A stretch of 64,000 nucleotides of DNA from Candolleomyces eurysporus (taxonomy: Eukaryota; Basidiomycota; Agaricomycetes; Agaricales; Psathyrellaceae). The stretch lies in assembly GCA_027579435.1 (NCBI GenBank), contig JANBPK010001039.1, positions 1 to 64,000 on the forward strand, in the 5' to 3' direction. How positions within the stretch are numbered: the stretch's first letter is position 1; every line of letters starts with the position of its first letter. Made by a program: the position numbers and the translations under genes. Below the pieces are notes generated by a model, which saw only the letters and a list, made by a program, of their open reading frames with translations, was not told the DNA's origin and searched no databases. Shown here in pieces: positions 13,961 to 26,360 of the stretch.

Positions 13961-14969
13961 TACGGCTCACGCGTCGCGACACTCCTCTCGCTTCCCTGAT
14001 TGGCATTCGGGCGGAGACTGGAATATGATGGGTCCTCCTCGTCACCCTGGCCGTCACACAGCATTGATTCATGTAGGACAACCCTCCCGTACGCCCAATC
14101 TCCCTGAAAATGGGCTTGCGGATTTGAAAGGTATATGTGTACTACCACGCCAATTTCTGTGACACTGTTCCCTCTGTGTGGCCTAGGAAGTAGCATTTCT
14201 CACGAAAATCGTGTTTTTCGCCTGAAAAATTTCCACTGATAGGCGTGCATCCCTCGAAGGAACGAGTATTTCTCTAATCGGTCTTGACCAACATTTTATA
14301 AGAGCTACTTTACACTATATTCCCAACTCCGATCTGCCCTCCAACCTTCAGTGGTTTCCAGAAAGCCATTTTTGCATCTCTAGGTCCATTTTGCAACCCA
14401 TTACCAATGATAGTAGGTACTTTGCGGCATACAGTGTCCGTGTTCCAAGCCTTACGATATGCGGGCAGTCACAGGTTGTCTCGAACCTGGGCTATGATAG
14501 GGATACGTGAGGTGATTGGTGCGATAAACCCTTTCTTTCTATGATAGTGGCGGGACGCATGGAGGTACTACATGAAGTTCTGCGGTAGTGGCAGGGTCGA
14601 GGGCCATCGACGTGCGATTGGGCCCAAGGATCGGATTGTTTGTCAACGTTAGTCAAAAATATCGCAAGTGAAAGATTCCTTTAGGAACTGTCCCTAGATG
14701 AATTTTTATCATGCAAGATAAGCAGAAGTAAATGAACTAACGAGCGAACTGGCTGCTCGTCCAGGACGATTTCCAGACTTGGAATCCCATCAATTTGATT
14801 GCATGCCACGAGAGGATCGATCAGGGCTGACGTCGACGTCGTTCTACTTCCACCTCGACTACACCAACGTGGGGCTTGCACCAGCACTCGAACTCTCAGA
14901 ACGTGAAGCTTAGGATCCGGTCGGATTAGCTCCAGGAAAATACGCCTTCTCGAACTCGGAAAGCCTATA

Positions 14970-16580
14970 ATGTCCAACACACTACTGAAGTCCGTATGCA
15001 GAGCAATGGAACGCATTGCTCCGCTCCGGCTCGCAGAGAAATGGGATAATGTTAGTGAGATTGACCCGGAACTTTCTCTCCCTGCATCATAGCCAATTTC
15101 TCCATCTGCGGAGGCATCGCAAGTAGCACTAGAGCTTGCTGGCGGTAGTGCGTGCACCCAAATTCCAACTAACTACTCCGACTTCGTTGGCAACGGCGAC
15201 TCATTTCTTCGTATTTTTGAACTAGGTTGGCTTGCTATTGGGTTCGTGATACCTTACAATCACCGGGGTCAACTGCTATTGTCTGCCAAACGCACGACTG
15301 ATGGAAAAAAAACCCTTGTATAGAATCACCGGTCCAGCGACCAGGTCGGAAGCGCGTGCTATTGACGATCGAGTTGAGTTAATTGCTTATTGTGCTAATA
15401 TTGACCGGTTTATCTTAATTTCGCTTTTTTNCTGATGACGGATGCAGCCTCACGACGTCTGTCCTTTCGGAAGCGATCGCGAAAGAGACGTCAGTGATTG
15501 TCACTTATCACCCCACGATCTTCAAAGGCTTGCAGTCTTTGACTTTGGCCAACCCACTCCAGCGATCTCTGCTCAACTGCGCAGCGGAGGGTATCTCAGT
15601 CTACAGCCCTCATACTGCTTTGGATTCTGTGTGGGGAGGTATCAACGACTGGCTTGCCCAGGGTTTGCTGTCTCACCCGGACGATGGCGTCATCGAGCCG
15701 CTTGTAGGCCAAAAGCTAAGCCCTTCAACAGGCGAGTCTGAAGGTGCCGAAGGAAGGCTTGTTACTCTAAACCAAGCAATCGACATCCACGAGCTGGAAA
15801 GAAGGATCAAAACTCACTTGAAGCTCACTCATCGTAAGTCCCCTCTGCCCTGATCGTGCTACGACTGCTAGGATTAGCAATGGTTCTAGTTCAGTTCGTG
15901 CGATGACCCTGCATTTGCCGAACGAACACATGCCATTCAAACTTATTTGCTTGCATACCGGATGCCTATTCCCGCTCTGACCCTTGCTTTCATTTAGTGC
16001 AGGTGGGTTATGCGGAACAAGCAGTAATTGAAGGACAGGACCGATCATCCGCATTGACACAATCATCGTTGTCATCGTTGGTACGCAGTATCGCCATCTG
16101 TGCAGGATCCGGAGGATCCATGCTCCTAGACAAGCAAGCAGACGTCTACTTCACCGGAGAGATGGTTCATGTAAGTCCTCTCTTTTCCTCTTCCACGTTT
16201 TCGCCCTATTCCCCGCTCTCTTGATTTGATCTCGAAACGAACCTCGGGGGCTAATCTTCACGGATTTCTTCTTTCTTCTTTCTCTTCCAGCACGAGGTCT
16301 TAGCTGCCGTTGCTGCGGGGCGAAACGTCATCCTTTGTGAGTCTAATTCATCCAGAGATTCTTACTTACTCCGCGTGTGGGCGTCCTGTGTCCCTTTTGA
16401 GCTTATAATCAAACCATCGTTCCTTTAGGTGGCCATACAAATACCGAACGTGGGTATCTTCCGATACTGGCAGAAAAGTTGCAAAAGGAGTTGGATAGTC
16501 CGGAGTGCAAGGAAGAAGGGCTGACGGATGTCGAGGTCGTGGTCAGCCAAAAGGATCAACATCCTCTTCAGATCGTCTAA
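14970..16580 (+). CDS. NIF3: NIF3 family protein (NGG1-interacting factor 3)
   Basis: Seven exons: 14970-15050, 15226-15241, 15324-15372, 15448-15833, 15998-16170, 16291-16336 and 16429-16580; phases agree, 300 aa. Family blocks seen in order: SVCRAMERIAPLRLAEKWDN, VGLLLE, RVLLTIDLTTSVLSEAI, VTYHPTIFKGLQSLTLANP, SVYSPHTALDSVWGGINDWL, ICAGSGGSML, TGEMVHHEVLAAV, CGHTNTERGYLPILAEKL, and SQKDQHPLQIV at the end. NIF3/DUF34 proteins bind metal ions with conserved His/Asp/Glu (H of YHP, H of HHE, H of GHTNTERG, E of TERG). Their exact reaction is unsettled; roles in transcription and nucleotide-related metabolism have been proposed. Exon 2 is only 16 nt. An N at 15431 lies in an intron and is harmless. 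Confidence 0.93.
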
Positions 16581-19544
16581 GTGTTAGCTGAGCTTGACGA
16601 TGGTGAAGCTTTGGATCGGATTGGCTGATGAGTGATGATGGCTGTGATGGCGTCGGAGTGGGGCTGCAGGGACGGAAACGAAGCAGGTGAACATGAATAT
16701 TAGCTAGTAAATCAAACAAGCCAGTCAAACCAGCTCTGTTCTTGATGATATGAATTGCCGCAGAAAACCCACGAAAGCTCCCATATCTATGTAAACCTCG
16801 TCCATCCGCTCCGAACATCCAGTTGACAGACTCGTTGGTAGGAATTTGTTTCCCCAGTCGTCCACGAGTCCGACATGAAAAGTGATTGTGTGGCCATTGT
16901 GGTTGGCTCTGATCGGATTTAGTCGAAAAAAAATCAAATCATCAACATCATCCCGTCGCTCACGTTTTCCACAGCTCACGGGCGACCGCACGCACACACG
17001 TCTGTCTTGTCTGGACAGCGACGGTCCGAGGTCTTATCGCGTCTCTCGCTACTTATCGATTCGATAACGGCGATCGACAGCGACTTTTCGCATTGGTGAG
17101 AAACGCCGTCGAGGGAGAGAATCGGCGTAATATGATATGAGATGATATGATCCGTGCCGTGTTCACCAAGAGTGGTAAGTGGGACTTCGCAGAGGAGGAG
17201 CAGGGACTCATTTCAAAAAACGTGGTGTTCGTGGTTATGGCATTTCGGAGTAAAATGGGAGTGGGAGTTTGACATGGGTGGCCGGACGACAACGATTTTT
17301 CCGGAATAGAATGACAGGTCTGGCAGAAAGCCTTGTCAATTCTTTGTCCTGTCGAGCCGATGCAATGAGTATAGCAGCGATCCAGAGCGATGCCGCTACC
17401 ATTGTCGAGTCTGATAGAGAAGAAAACGTGCTTTTCAAAGCTGTTAACGATATTGATTCTTTCATAAGCGCCATTCTAGATTCAGAACCGTGATGCGAGG
17501 CTGAAAGCTATTGTTTGCTAAGCGCTGAGGGCCGGAGTGTGAATGCGGTATACCCAGCGAAATTAAAAGTGCTGTATCACTTGGGCACCAGCAGGTGGGG
17601 CCATCCTGTCGAAGAGCTCCATTCATCTTTAGGTGTCGAGACCCTTGACCAACGTACGACAGAGGCGAGCCTTTGTGCCGTGTCGGAATACACCCGCCAA
17701 GGGCGCTATGACGGATGATTATACTAGTTTAGAAACCTACATACTGATACGTAAACGTGGTAAAAGTGGTTTGGCCATGGCCTGTGAGATGGAATGGTTT
17801 GGGTTGGGCTGGAGCAAGTATGACGACACAGTAGGAGTTTGTAGTGACAACGGGAAACTCCTAGTCGCTTCTCACTGACGTGAACGGTCTAGATCTGTAT
17901 ACGAAATGTTCATGCCTAGAATTGTGCTCGAGTTGCGGGGAGAAACTCGGAGGAAGACGAGGTTCACTGCCCATGAAACAGTTCAACAGTTAATCTCCAG
18001 GAAGGATCCTTTCAGCGTGGAGATGAAGCAAAGGAATCCGAGCTTGAGGCGAGACAATGAAGTCGAGTTCACGTAAGGCCGGGAAGTGCCAGAGAATAAG
18101 GAAGACGTCCTTTGAAGCGTGGCCAGAGAGACGAGAAGCCACCGAAGGGACAACGAATGCTATGTATGCTGCAAGGAGAAGCCGTGAGCATCGTTAGTTT
18201 GTCGTTGTGAAAGCGCGTCATCACCGTTAGTAGCGCAAGATTTAAAGCTTTAATTTTTTTTTCTTCCCGGAGGGAGTCGGCTCGAGCCACCGCAAGCCAG
18301 GCACAGGCCAGTGCATTACTTGAAAACACTTTGAGGAGCACAACCGGATTGCAGCACCATCTGTCGCATGTCCGAGACCAGGGAGAAAGAAGCGCACAGA
18401 TGCGGCGATAGTCGAGATGACTGTAGAGAACAAGATCGCAATCGAAGAGACTATTGATAGATAACCAGGTTTTCGGGTGGAAGCTAAGGGTCAAAGCTGG
18501 CGATTGCGTGGTGGGTGGGCAGCCTCGGTGAGGGAAATCGCGAGTGTTGACGTTTACTAGAATAACCAGACGATAAAGAAACGCCATATCCGAGCGAAAA
18601 TTCTGCCCGAACCTGCTGGACCGCGGTAAGCCGATGAATGCGGGCAGGAGCCCAAATTCCGGAAGTTGGCCACCCAAGTAAGCCACCTGGAGATCGGGAG
18701 GCCAAGACGAAGAACTGGATTACTTGAGGATTTTTGTGGTCACGATACCTCGTAATCTGAAAACTCAACATGATCGTGTGCTCAAACACCCGTGTTGGTT
18801 CTATCATTCAAAGGTCAGCCGAGCCAGTTGGCTCGTTTTCCACAGTCCAAAGATCGCCCATATGACCAAGTTCAGGAAAACAACGCCACAAAAAGATGTC
18901 GAGGCAACCCGGGTGTCTGATAAATCAAAGATAATCAGTGATTATATCCAGGCCCTGGTCGGGGGTTCAGACGATGACGGCGATTTGTCAGAAAAACCCA
19001 ATCTTCACGGTCCGCTAACGTCTGACTTTCCAGATCCAAAAACGACCCAAGAATGTGGCGAAAAACCAGGACCTCAAAGCCTCCGGCCTCCAGGCCGAAA
19101 CGTCGTGTGGCAGTCGGGCGGCCGCGGTGATTCGAGAGTCGCGGTGACATCACCCAAGCATCAGACATTTATAGGATAGAGCTGGAAGCTACGGCGTCCA
19201 TCGAGAATCCTGGACGATAGATGGAATACTGGAGCTTAATGGCCGAGTTGATGTGAGGTACGCGAACCAGTGATGGGTAAATTTAGGCTAGGCATGTTTG
19301 GCTTTGTGTACGTGGCGCAGTCTCGATCATGTGACCGACGCGTTGAGCGTGGCCACTGGCGGGTTCGATCTTGAGTTCAACTTCTTGCGCACCGTTGACG
19401 GCCTCAAAGCCTGCCCGACACTCTCGGACCCAGAAAGGAAATACACGTCCTCTGTGAATCAGGTATTTCTTCTATGCTGCGTCTAGATTCCTCCTCTGAT
19501 CAGCGAACTTGTAATTTCTCCTTTCTGAAGACTTAGGAGGTGAA
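16581..19544. other. 3 kb region without a supported gene
   Basis: 3' flank of NIF3 then mostly unassigned sequence. A plus-strand frame at 17269-17493 (ends NDIDSFISAILDSEP) and a minus-strand stretch at about 17980-18690 look somewhat protein-like. The latter contains a hydrophobic STVISTIAASVRFFLP and a GTAATG donor near 18320, but no splice model keeps the frame. A plus-strand 151-codon frame at 18724-19179 has no recognisable domain. I assign no product to any of these. Confidence 0.35.
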
Positions 19545-22047
19545 ATGAGCTCAAGACGTCGAGCGGAGGCATCCTTCTCCTTCCAGATACCCACCACAGC
19601 CTGGGGTGACGATTTTCTGCTGGAAGACGACAGCGACTTCCTCAAGGGCGCTGAGGATATTCTTGCTACACCAGCACCCCCTTCCAGATTCGCCCTCGAA
19701 CCATTAACTATCAACGACCTCACGCCTAGACCGCCAGCCGCTGCTTCTTCTTCATTAAAGTCCTCACCCAAGCAGATCCGCAGCAGATCCTTGCTGACAG
19801 ACCCACAAGGCTCTCCAGCTCGACCAGGTTCTCGAAAAGTTCGACAATCCAGACCGAAGCCGAATAGTCTGAGACGACTCCAAGATGACACTACCGCTCT
19901 CCAATCCCCGGCAGGAGAACGCATTGAGTCTCTTCGGGCGCAAGTCAACTTCTTGACGGAGGAGCTCAGCGACGTTCAGCAACCCACTCAATCAGATTCT
20001 CCGAAGGCACTTGCTGTCCCCAAGAAACATAGTCTTCACCGAAGAGAAGCTGCATTTCAACGGAAAGATCCTGCCAAGAATGTGAGTACAGGAAATCTGG
20101 GGCTGCTACGTGATTGATTGACATCAACGTAATTTTCAATAGACCACAGTGCTCAGTGACGGACGCACGAAAGACCGACAGCGAAGAAGCACCCGGCTGT
20201 CATCAATCGCCCGTATAGCCGCAACGACACTCAATGAATGCCATGCTAAATCACAGAAGGTTCTGTCACCAACAATACAATCGATAGACACTGGAGAACC
20301 AGCCCCACCATTCAGAACGATCAACCCCGACTCTAGCGTGGGCACCAATGCTGCAGACAGCATGGCAGACAGGTCGTTGATGCGTAGTCAGAACGTTCTC
20401 ACCGATGCACACCTGTACGTTCTTCACCTCCTTTTGACTGCTACAGGTAGAAGTCTGACGAAGATCTTGTCTTTGCTTCCATATCCATCAGGAGTTCAAG
20501 CCCGATAGTTTTCAAGTCTGACGACGATGCTTGTCAGCCGGTAATAGAAAACGGAGACTTTGCTGAGGAAGCACCCAGAGTGGTTGCGGCTGACATCGGT
20601 CCGCTGACAGTCTCTCAACTCTCACCGCAGAAATGTACCTCCCGGGGGTTAGATTTTGGGGATGACGAAGGGCACGCTCCCGTTCAAAACACACCGATCG
20701 AATCTTCACGCAGTTCATCTAAGAGGCCGGCTTCCATCGAGACCTTGGACGAGAACGAGGGTGCTCGCGTTCGCAAGAAAGGCAGGCCTGACCCAGCCTC
20801 GACCGCCAGCGCCAATTCGCCGACACCCTCCTCTCCTAACCATGTGAAAGCCCCTCTCTTGGCAAAACGACGACCGTCTGCGTCCCGAAAGTCTATCAGA
20901 CGTATCTCCTCCGGCTCTAGAGCCAAGGAGAGTCTCGTCGGGAGAACATCGACATCGAAGGGGAAGGCACCTCTCGTGGTGCGGCCCAGTAGACGCAAGT
21001 CTGGAAGTGGAGGCTCCGAAAAGGACAAAGAGCGGGAGTCTGGGTCGAATGAGACTCGCAGCACTAGCAAGAATAGTAGTGATAGGAACAAGAACGGCAT
21101 AGCGTCAAATCAGTCGCAGAACACCAGCGAACCAAATCGAAATAGGGATCGTTCGCACAAGATGCAATCGGCAGTCACACCATCCACTGAAGCAGGTGCC
21201 AGTACCTCGCACCACAATCCACCGACAGCCGAACACGCACGAACTGCACGGTCGAATTCGAACTCGACATCGGGGATTGGGGCGAAAAGTTCATCCTCTA
21301 AAGTCAATGTATGTGATGATTCCCTTTCTTGCCCCCTTTGTCCTTTGTTTCGTCGTCGTTCGGAAATTAAATCGTCACGGCGTTTTCTCTTTTTTTTTTN
21401 ACCCTTTCCTTTCATTCATTGATGTGTGCGGATTTTGATAGGTCCTACACGCGACCATCCCTATTGGGTTCAAATTCCATTCAGACGCCCGACTAGAAGC
21501 CCGGAAAGTGCTTGGTGGTAGTGTCAACCCCAGCGAATCAAAGAAGACGAATGGGGTGAAAGATCGAACCACCAGTGTTCGTAATGACTTACGAGAACAA
21601 CGGCGGCGAAATCTTCAGAATCAGATTGTTCAGCTGAAGAAGGCAAGAGCATCAAGAGCATCTGAAGCAGCAGCAGCCTCTGGAAGTGGCACGTCAAGTT
21701 TGTTGTCGAATTCGATTCCAGACTTCAAAGCAATACATGCGTCACAGGAGGCTGAACTGACACGTCAGAGAGACCGATTATCTCGAACTAGGCCTCTGCC
21801 CGTTGTGCCTGTTACTCCGCGCTTGGTGATAGACCATCGGTTGAAGGCGCGGCAAAAATTCGAGGAGAAGATCAAGGTGAAGGAGATACGATTGAAGGAA
21901 GAGAAAGAGGTCTTGAAAAGGGAGAAGGAGCTGCAAGAGGAGAGGGAGCTCAAAGAGTTACGGAAGAAGGCGGTGCCTAAAGCACACAATGTACCAGAGT
22001 GGTACAAGGAGGCCCCGAGGAAAGCGAAGCTTGGCGAGTCGGTCTGA
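19545..22047 (+). CDS. TPX2-like spindle assembly protein (C-terminal TPX2 domain)
   Basis: Four exons: 19545-20081, 20143-20414, 20492-21308 and 21442-22047, phase-consistent, 743 aa. Residues 1-540 are Ser/Thr/Arg/Pro-rich, charged and probably disordered. The last exon starts with IPIGFKFHSDARLEARK, a KLKT/TPX2-type Phe-centred motif. It ends in PVTPRLVIDHRLKARQKFEE followed by a long Lys/Glu helix (KEEKEVLKREKELQEEREL) and then KAHNVPEWYKEAP, the pattern closing TPX2 C-terminal domains. TPX2 proteins bind microtubules, help nucleate spindles and activate Aurora A. I did not see a clear N-terminal Aurora-binding motif, although WGDDFLLEDD near residue 20 could correspond. A homopolymer N at 21400 falls in the third intron. 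Confidence 0.75.
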
Positions 22048-24902
22048 GGATGTCGGCCAATGCTTGGAGATACACCCTACTCTACCTCATGGTTGTTTTA
22101 TTTTTGTTACTTCGCGCATTGCGGCTGTACGAGCCTGGTTTGTTTGTACCATATGTTCAGATGTTTCAAGGCCAGATATTTGGGCATACTGACTGTGAAA
22201 CCTAAAGGTTATTCCGTTCATCATCCCTGTTCTCGTTTGCCCTTTTCTGAGATAATGAATGTCACGAAGGTAAGTTTATCTGTTGCGTCCCGCTGGGGTA
22301 GGCTCAAGGTGCCAGCGGTACGGGAACGTAGCGAGGTTAGTCCAGGTGCCGTAGGCCGCGGTGAGGCGTAAGGCGAGGCGACTGCTGTTAACCCGATGCC
22401 ATAATTCACAAACCCTGCTGCGGCACGCGTCCTGGGGCAGAGGGCAACTCCGAACCTAAAGCCAGCGTCTATTCAGTTCATAGCATACAAATGGCGTATG
22501 GTCAACTACTCTTGTGCGTCTCGCGGAATGCATCGTGTTGTACCACTAACCGATGCAGTTCATGCTGTACTGCCTCGGGTACGAACAGCCCATCCCCAAA
22601 GATTTTCATGGCTCGTTTTTCGCTTTCATAGTTGAAAACTTCCAGGTCCTTATTCCCGTATGCTGTTCAGGACCCAGGTCGGCCTTTTGTTATGAAACGA
22701 TCGTCAAGGCTTGACGTCAACGTCGTTATTTCATCTGTCGTTCGACCTCTCTTTGTTGATGTGAAATGCCTGTGCTGTGCGTTCATGTGGCAATCATACG
22801 CAACGCATATAACTCCGCAAAGACCGTTATGTCGCGTGTCCAACGTGTCGCGCAGCCTCAGGCGCCGCCCTGTTGTTACCTTCGTTGTAAGGACTTCCGA
22901 GCTGGTCTTTCGGTTTCGGAATTTACGGAAATTGATTGTATGAAAAAANCTCATTTGCGGTTTATTACTTCCTTATAGTTCACCGGCCGACAAAGTATTA
23001 ATTCAACTCGGCGTATTGTTAGGACGGGAGGTCCCGTGTGTGCTCCAGCAAGAGGGGCTTAGGTATCCTGCGGGTGCGTGTGTGATAACAACCAGGGAAA
23101 TTAGTGAATAGACTCGACGACAGAAGTGTCTCGAGGCCTGTCGAACGAATCAAATGACGCTTTAATAAGGTGCTTAGGAGATAATGAATGAATTGGAAGG
23201 GAGTGAATGGATCATCAGTCTACGAGAGAAATTCTATCCTAAATTGACGTTCTCCGCGTTCTTCGTTGGAACCTTTCATGGAAGGACTAGGAACGTGAGC
23301 TTAGGAGGTGTGGAACCAGTTTGCCCATATTCGTCAGATATTTTCTTTGGCGATATATGCGTACATGTGTTCGACCTTCCTTTGCAACGTTCCCGAACGC
23401 TCCGGAGAGAAGGACGTAGTAGCCTGTTACGCGCCAATCTGTAGGACTTTGTGTATGGAGAATAGATATCGAAGCGCTCGCTCGCCGCACCCGTTTGCTC
23501 GTCGTATGGCGTCGGCGGTCTTTCTTCTGGGATTGAGTCTCGGACGTCTCGAGTTTATGGTTCAAGGTTTGACGGGCGTTGTTCTTGAAGGTGTGGGTGT
23601 GAACGTAAGTAAGAGAGCAAAGTATGCTTGGGTGCAATACCCTACCTCCTTTTATCACTAAATTTAATTTGCGTTAGCGTGCTGAGAGCGACGCGGGAAC
23701 GAGCGCCTTCCTCTATTAGATGGATCTTGGTGCGGTAGACTGGTGAGAAGGTTCGGTGAAACGCGTATCTCCTGAGCTTTCATACCTTTTCCTTTATTAT
23801 TCATTTACATTTCTTTCTGAGCTGTGAAAGACGTTGCGCACCAACAAATTACGTGAATGCGACGTCGCATGAGGCAACCTGCCCGCATCAGGCGCCTCAA
23901 GCAGAAAACGGCGCCAAATCAGTTGGCATGAGCAGGTGTGCTTTCTTTTTCTTCTTTTTCTCGCCTTCCCTTTGCTGAATATACCCTGTTTTGGACCAAA
24001 GGGGTTGAAACACCTCAATGAAAATGCAACATAGATTAGTCGCTATGCGCACAGGGTCTGCTAACTATCCAAACATCCTCAGCCTATATTGTATTCGGAA
24101 TCAGAAACTTGGAGAGAAAGTTCGAAAGACATTGACCGCCGACTAACGTTCGGCGTGCACACAAGGCTGTTATGGCAAGCGAACGAGGTCTTCATCCGAA
24201 TTAAGGCAGGATTAAACAACGTACGTGGGGTACTCTCCCACATAGGGCCACATTCACCAGTGCAACTGAGGATCTTTGGGAAGAACCTGGTGCTAAGAAA
24301 CTGTCTGTGCGCACAATCGCCACCATACCACAGCCTGCCTAGGACGGTGATTAAGTTGGCATCAATGGGTGCCTTGCGTTGACTTGTTGGCGTTCCTAAG
24401 ATATATTTTGCCGATGACTTTTGTATTCATGTGAGCGAAAGGGATTGAGCGGGGTAGTAGGGTCTTTCTGTGCGTTTTGTGAGCGTCACACAGGCGGGTC
24501 TGGGATGCCGATGGGCACAACTCATGGCATCAACGTGCTGTTCCTATGACCCACAATTTGGCGGTTTGCCCTTCTTTCGGCGCGGGTCCGTATACCGGGA
24601 ACCAAAGAAAAGAAGCAAATTATCATCACAATGCGCGCTTTCAACTTAACCGCATTTAGAGGAACTGTCAAGATTGGATTGCTCGTGGAGATCGGGCCAT
24701 TTCGAACTGGTTCACTCCATACGGGGATATCATGCAAGGCCAAAATTGTGCTTGAGATTCCTCCTTGTTTCCTTGCAATTTTGAATGCATCGTTCAACGA
24801 TGAGATTTGGTTTTGTCATATCAACCGGAGTTGTTACAACACGGGACTCTCTACACCACTCTCGGGATAACCTATCCTGGGCGTCTGCCGATATCCCTTA
24901 TA
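22048..24902. other. 2.9 kb region without a supported gene
   Basis: No frame with a recognisable domain. Paired opposing frames at 23287-23661 (plus reading includes ASAVFLLGLSLGRLEF) and at 24522-24870 are the longest, but I could not build a splice model for either. N at 22949 follows an A run. The right end becomes the promoter of the small Ser-rich gene. Confidence 0.4.
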
Positions 24903-24912
24903 CATATAAAAA
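24903..24912 (+). promoter_or_regulatory. TATA-box-like element
   Basis: CATATAAAAA about 107 bp before the start of the small Ser-rich gene, followed by a pyrimidine-rich stretch with CTCC and ATCC repeats at 24920-24965, as in highly expressed fungal promoters. The spacing fits a TATA box plus a 5' UTR of roughly 75 nt. Confidence 0.5.
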
Positions 24913-25013
24913 GCCCATGCCTCCGATGCTCTATCCTCCATCCCATCCGCCCTCCTCATCCAAAGCATTCCTAGCTTTCCAAGCCACCTGAACTACCAGT
25001 TCCACATTCCACC

Positions 25014-25223
25014 ATGTACTCTTCGAGCTCCTCATCATCACTCGCTGCCGTTGCCCAGGCACAGTTCTCCTGCTCGAGCCTCTGCTCAATACCATCCTCT
25101 CAGCAACACATCTCGACCTCGACCTCGGAATCCTCCTCGAGCTCATGTCGCGACCACAGCTCTCCCCAATGCTGCCACTGCGGCTGGCGCGGTAGCCATT
25201 CCCCATCCTGCCCCTTCAAGTAA
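25014..25223 (+). CDS. Small Ser-rich protein with a C-terminal Cys/His motif
   Basis: A 69-codon single-exon frame. Residues 2-50 are about half serine, with two CSS patches. The last 18 residues read CCHCGWRGSHSPSCPFK, a compact Cys/His cluster (CxxC plus a later Cys) that could bind a metal. No signal peptide. Support for transcription: a TATA-like element 107 bp upstream and a canonical intron in the 3' UTR (25268-25330) 44 bp after the stop. I do not recognise a named family. It may be a short regulatory or stress-induced protein, but no function can be claimed. Confidence 0.5.
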   Translation: MYSSSSSSSLAAVAQAQFSCSSLCSIPSSQQHISTSTSESSSSSCRDHSSPQCCHCGWRGSHSPSCPFK

Positions 25224-25267
25224 GGGATGAACCGTCACGATACCCTCTTGTCGCGTTCAACGTATCG

Positions 25268-25330
25268 GTGAGTCAACTCTTCGATCATCGCTCGTGACAT
25301 TCTTCTAACCAAACCCGCTTTCCTTTTCAG
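25268..25330 (+). other. Putative 3'UTR intron of the small Ser-rich gene
   Basis: 63 nt bounded by GTGAGT and TTTTCAG, a near-perfect fungal intron, starting 44 bp after the stop codon at 25223. It has no other gene to belong to on this strand. Confidence 0.5.
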
Positions 25331-25656
25331 TTGTAATTTCTTGGCTCACTGTCTATTCATTTCGACTCGTCGCTATTTTGCTTTCACTCTCAAGCACGCA
25401 AGCTCTCGCTCTCATCATCGCACGCATACCACAGCACTTGTATTTCGATCATCGCATCTTACAGCCGCCCATCGTGGGCTTAGTTGACTATTGATAGTAT
25501 ATTTATGGACCGGGGCACTGGGAGGTGGGGGCACGGTGGAGTAGGCTGGAGTGGGTTGGATCCAGCGCTCGTCCTCATCAACAATGTATAAGAATGGAGA
25601 ATTTTACAGTATGAAGTCATACCCCAGCCCATTGTGTACATCATGTATTCTTTTGC

Positions 25657-26357
25657 CTAGCAACGTCTATCATCTTGCTTTGCTTTTCCTTCCATTCCCC
25701 AGCGCGGGCATTCGCTCCGTGAAGCCGTCTCCACCAAAAATTTCCATCGTTGTACGGAGCCTGGAACTCGAAGGCACCGTGCAGCAGCCTCGGCGTCCTT
25801 GTTGCCCTCAGGTTTTTGATGAACAGGCAACTGATCCAGGAGATAAGATATCAACTGGAAGTTTTTCTCTGTTTCTTCCCTTCTTGGATGTACGGTTTCC
25901 CTTGGCCCCTGGTACATATGGTACCTGAATGACGACACCGATTGGACGGGAGGGATGGTCGTGAGTGGCCGTTGTTCTCATTTGCGCCTTTTCCCCGCAG
26001 TTTGTTCCGTTCAGCAGGCGCTCGGTCTCGGAGCTTCTCACACGTTCTCACCAGGCAATGCGCTGGCAAGTTCCAGTGACGGCTCCCCGAGCTTCTATGT
26101 CAAACCACCACGTACGGCAGCCTGCTTCAATTTCAGCCTCAAATGAAATCCAGTATTCAAACCCTCCAGAAGGGTGTCCCCTATACCTGCTCGGAACTGT
26201 TCCTTTCCTTCCAATAAGACCCGTGCCAGTGTCGGGTCAGCGCTAGCACTGTTTTGGCGCTGGCCCGGTTACCGGAATTACCGACCCCGAAGATATATTC
26301 CCAGGGACGATCTACTCTTGTCTCCTTGCGCTCTTCTCGTACTTCTGTGAACACCAT
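25657..26357 (-). CDS. Tentative minus-strand gene, product not recognised
   Basis: The last exon, 25924-25657, is a clean 88-codon frame (YHMYQGPRETVHPRREETEK... ending QDDRRC). It joins through a 127 nt intron (26051 down to 25925, GTGAGA...CATTCAG) to an exon reading GCRTWWFDIEARGAVTGTC, completing a Trp codon across the junction. Upstream the structure is unclear: one model uses a 49 nt intron and a start at 26357, but that is only 4 bp from the enoyl-CoA hydratase start on the other strand, so the true start is probably further in. No domain recognised. Both the frame and the splice sites could still be chance. Confidence 0.35.
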
Positions 26358-26360
26358 ACG

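Larger units (their letters stand above)
9457..14969. other. 5.5 kb region without a supported gene
   Basis: Many short frames on both strands, none with a recognisable domain or consistent splice structure. The least poor candidates are a plus-strand frame at 10822-11052 (reads SFAYAVAYSVGSFNAYH) with GT/AG signals after it, and a minus-strand 130-codon frame at 13372-13764. Five of the window's 15 N characters or their homopolymers fall at 9907, 10051, 11532 and 11546, so frames here are unreliable. A palindrome (10260-10280) and a decamer repeat (13911-13960) are listed separately. A GGC repeat lies at about 12824-12838 and an AT-rich patch at 13061-13100. May hold decayed genes. Confidence 0.4.

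Noticed and set aside
18069..18686. 205-codon minus-strand frame
   Set aside because: Hydrophobic parts fall in different frames and tested splice pairs end in stops.
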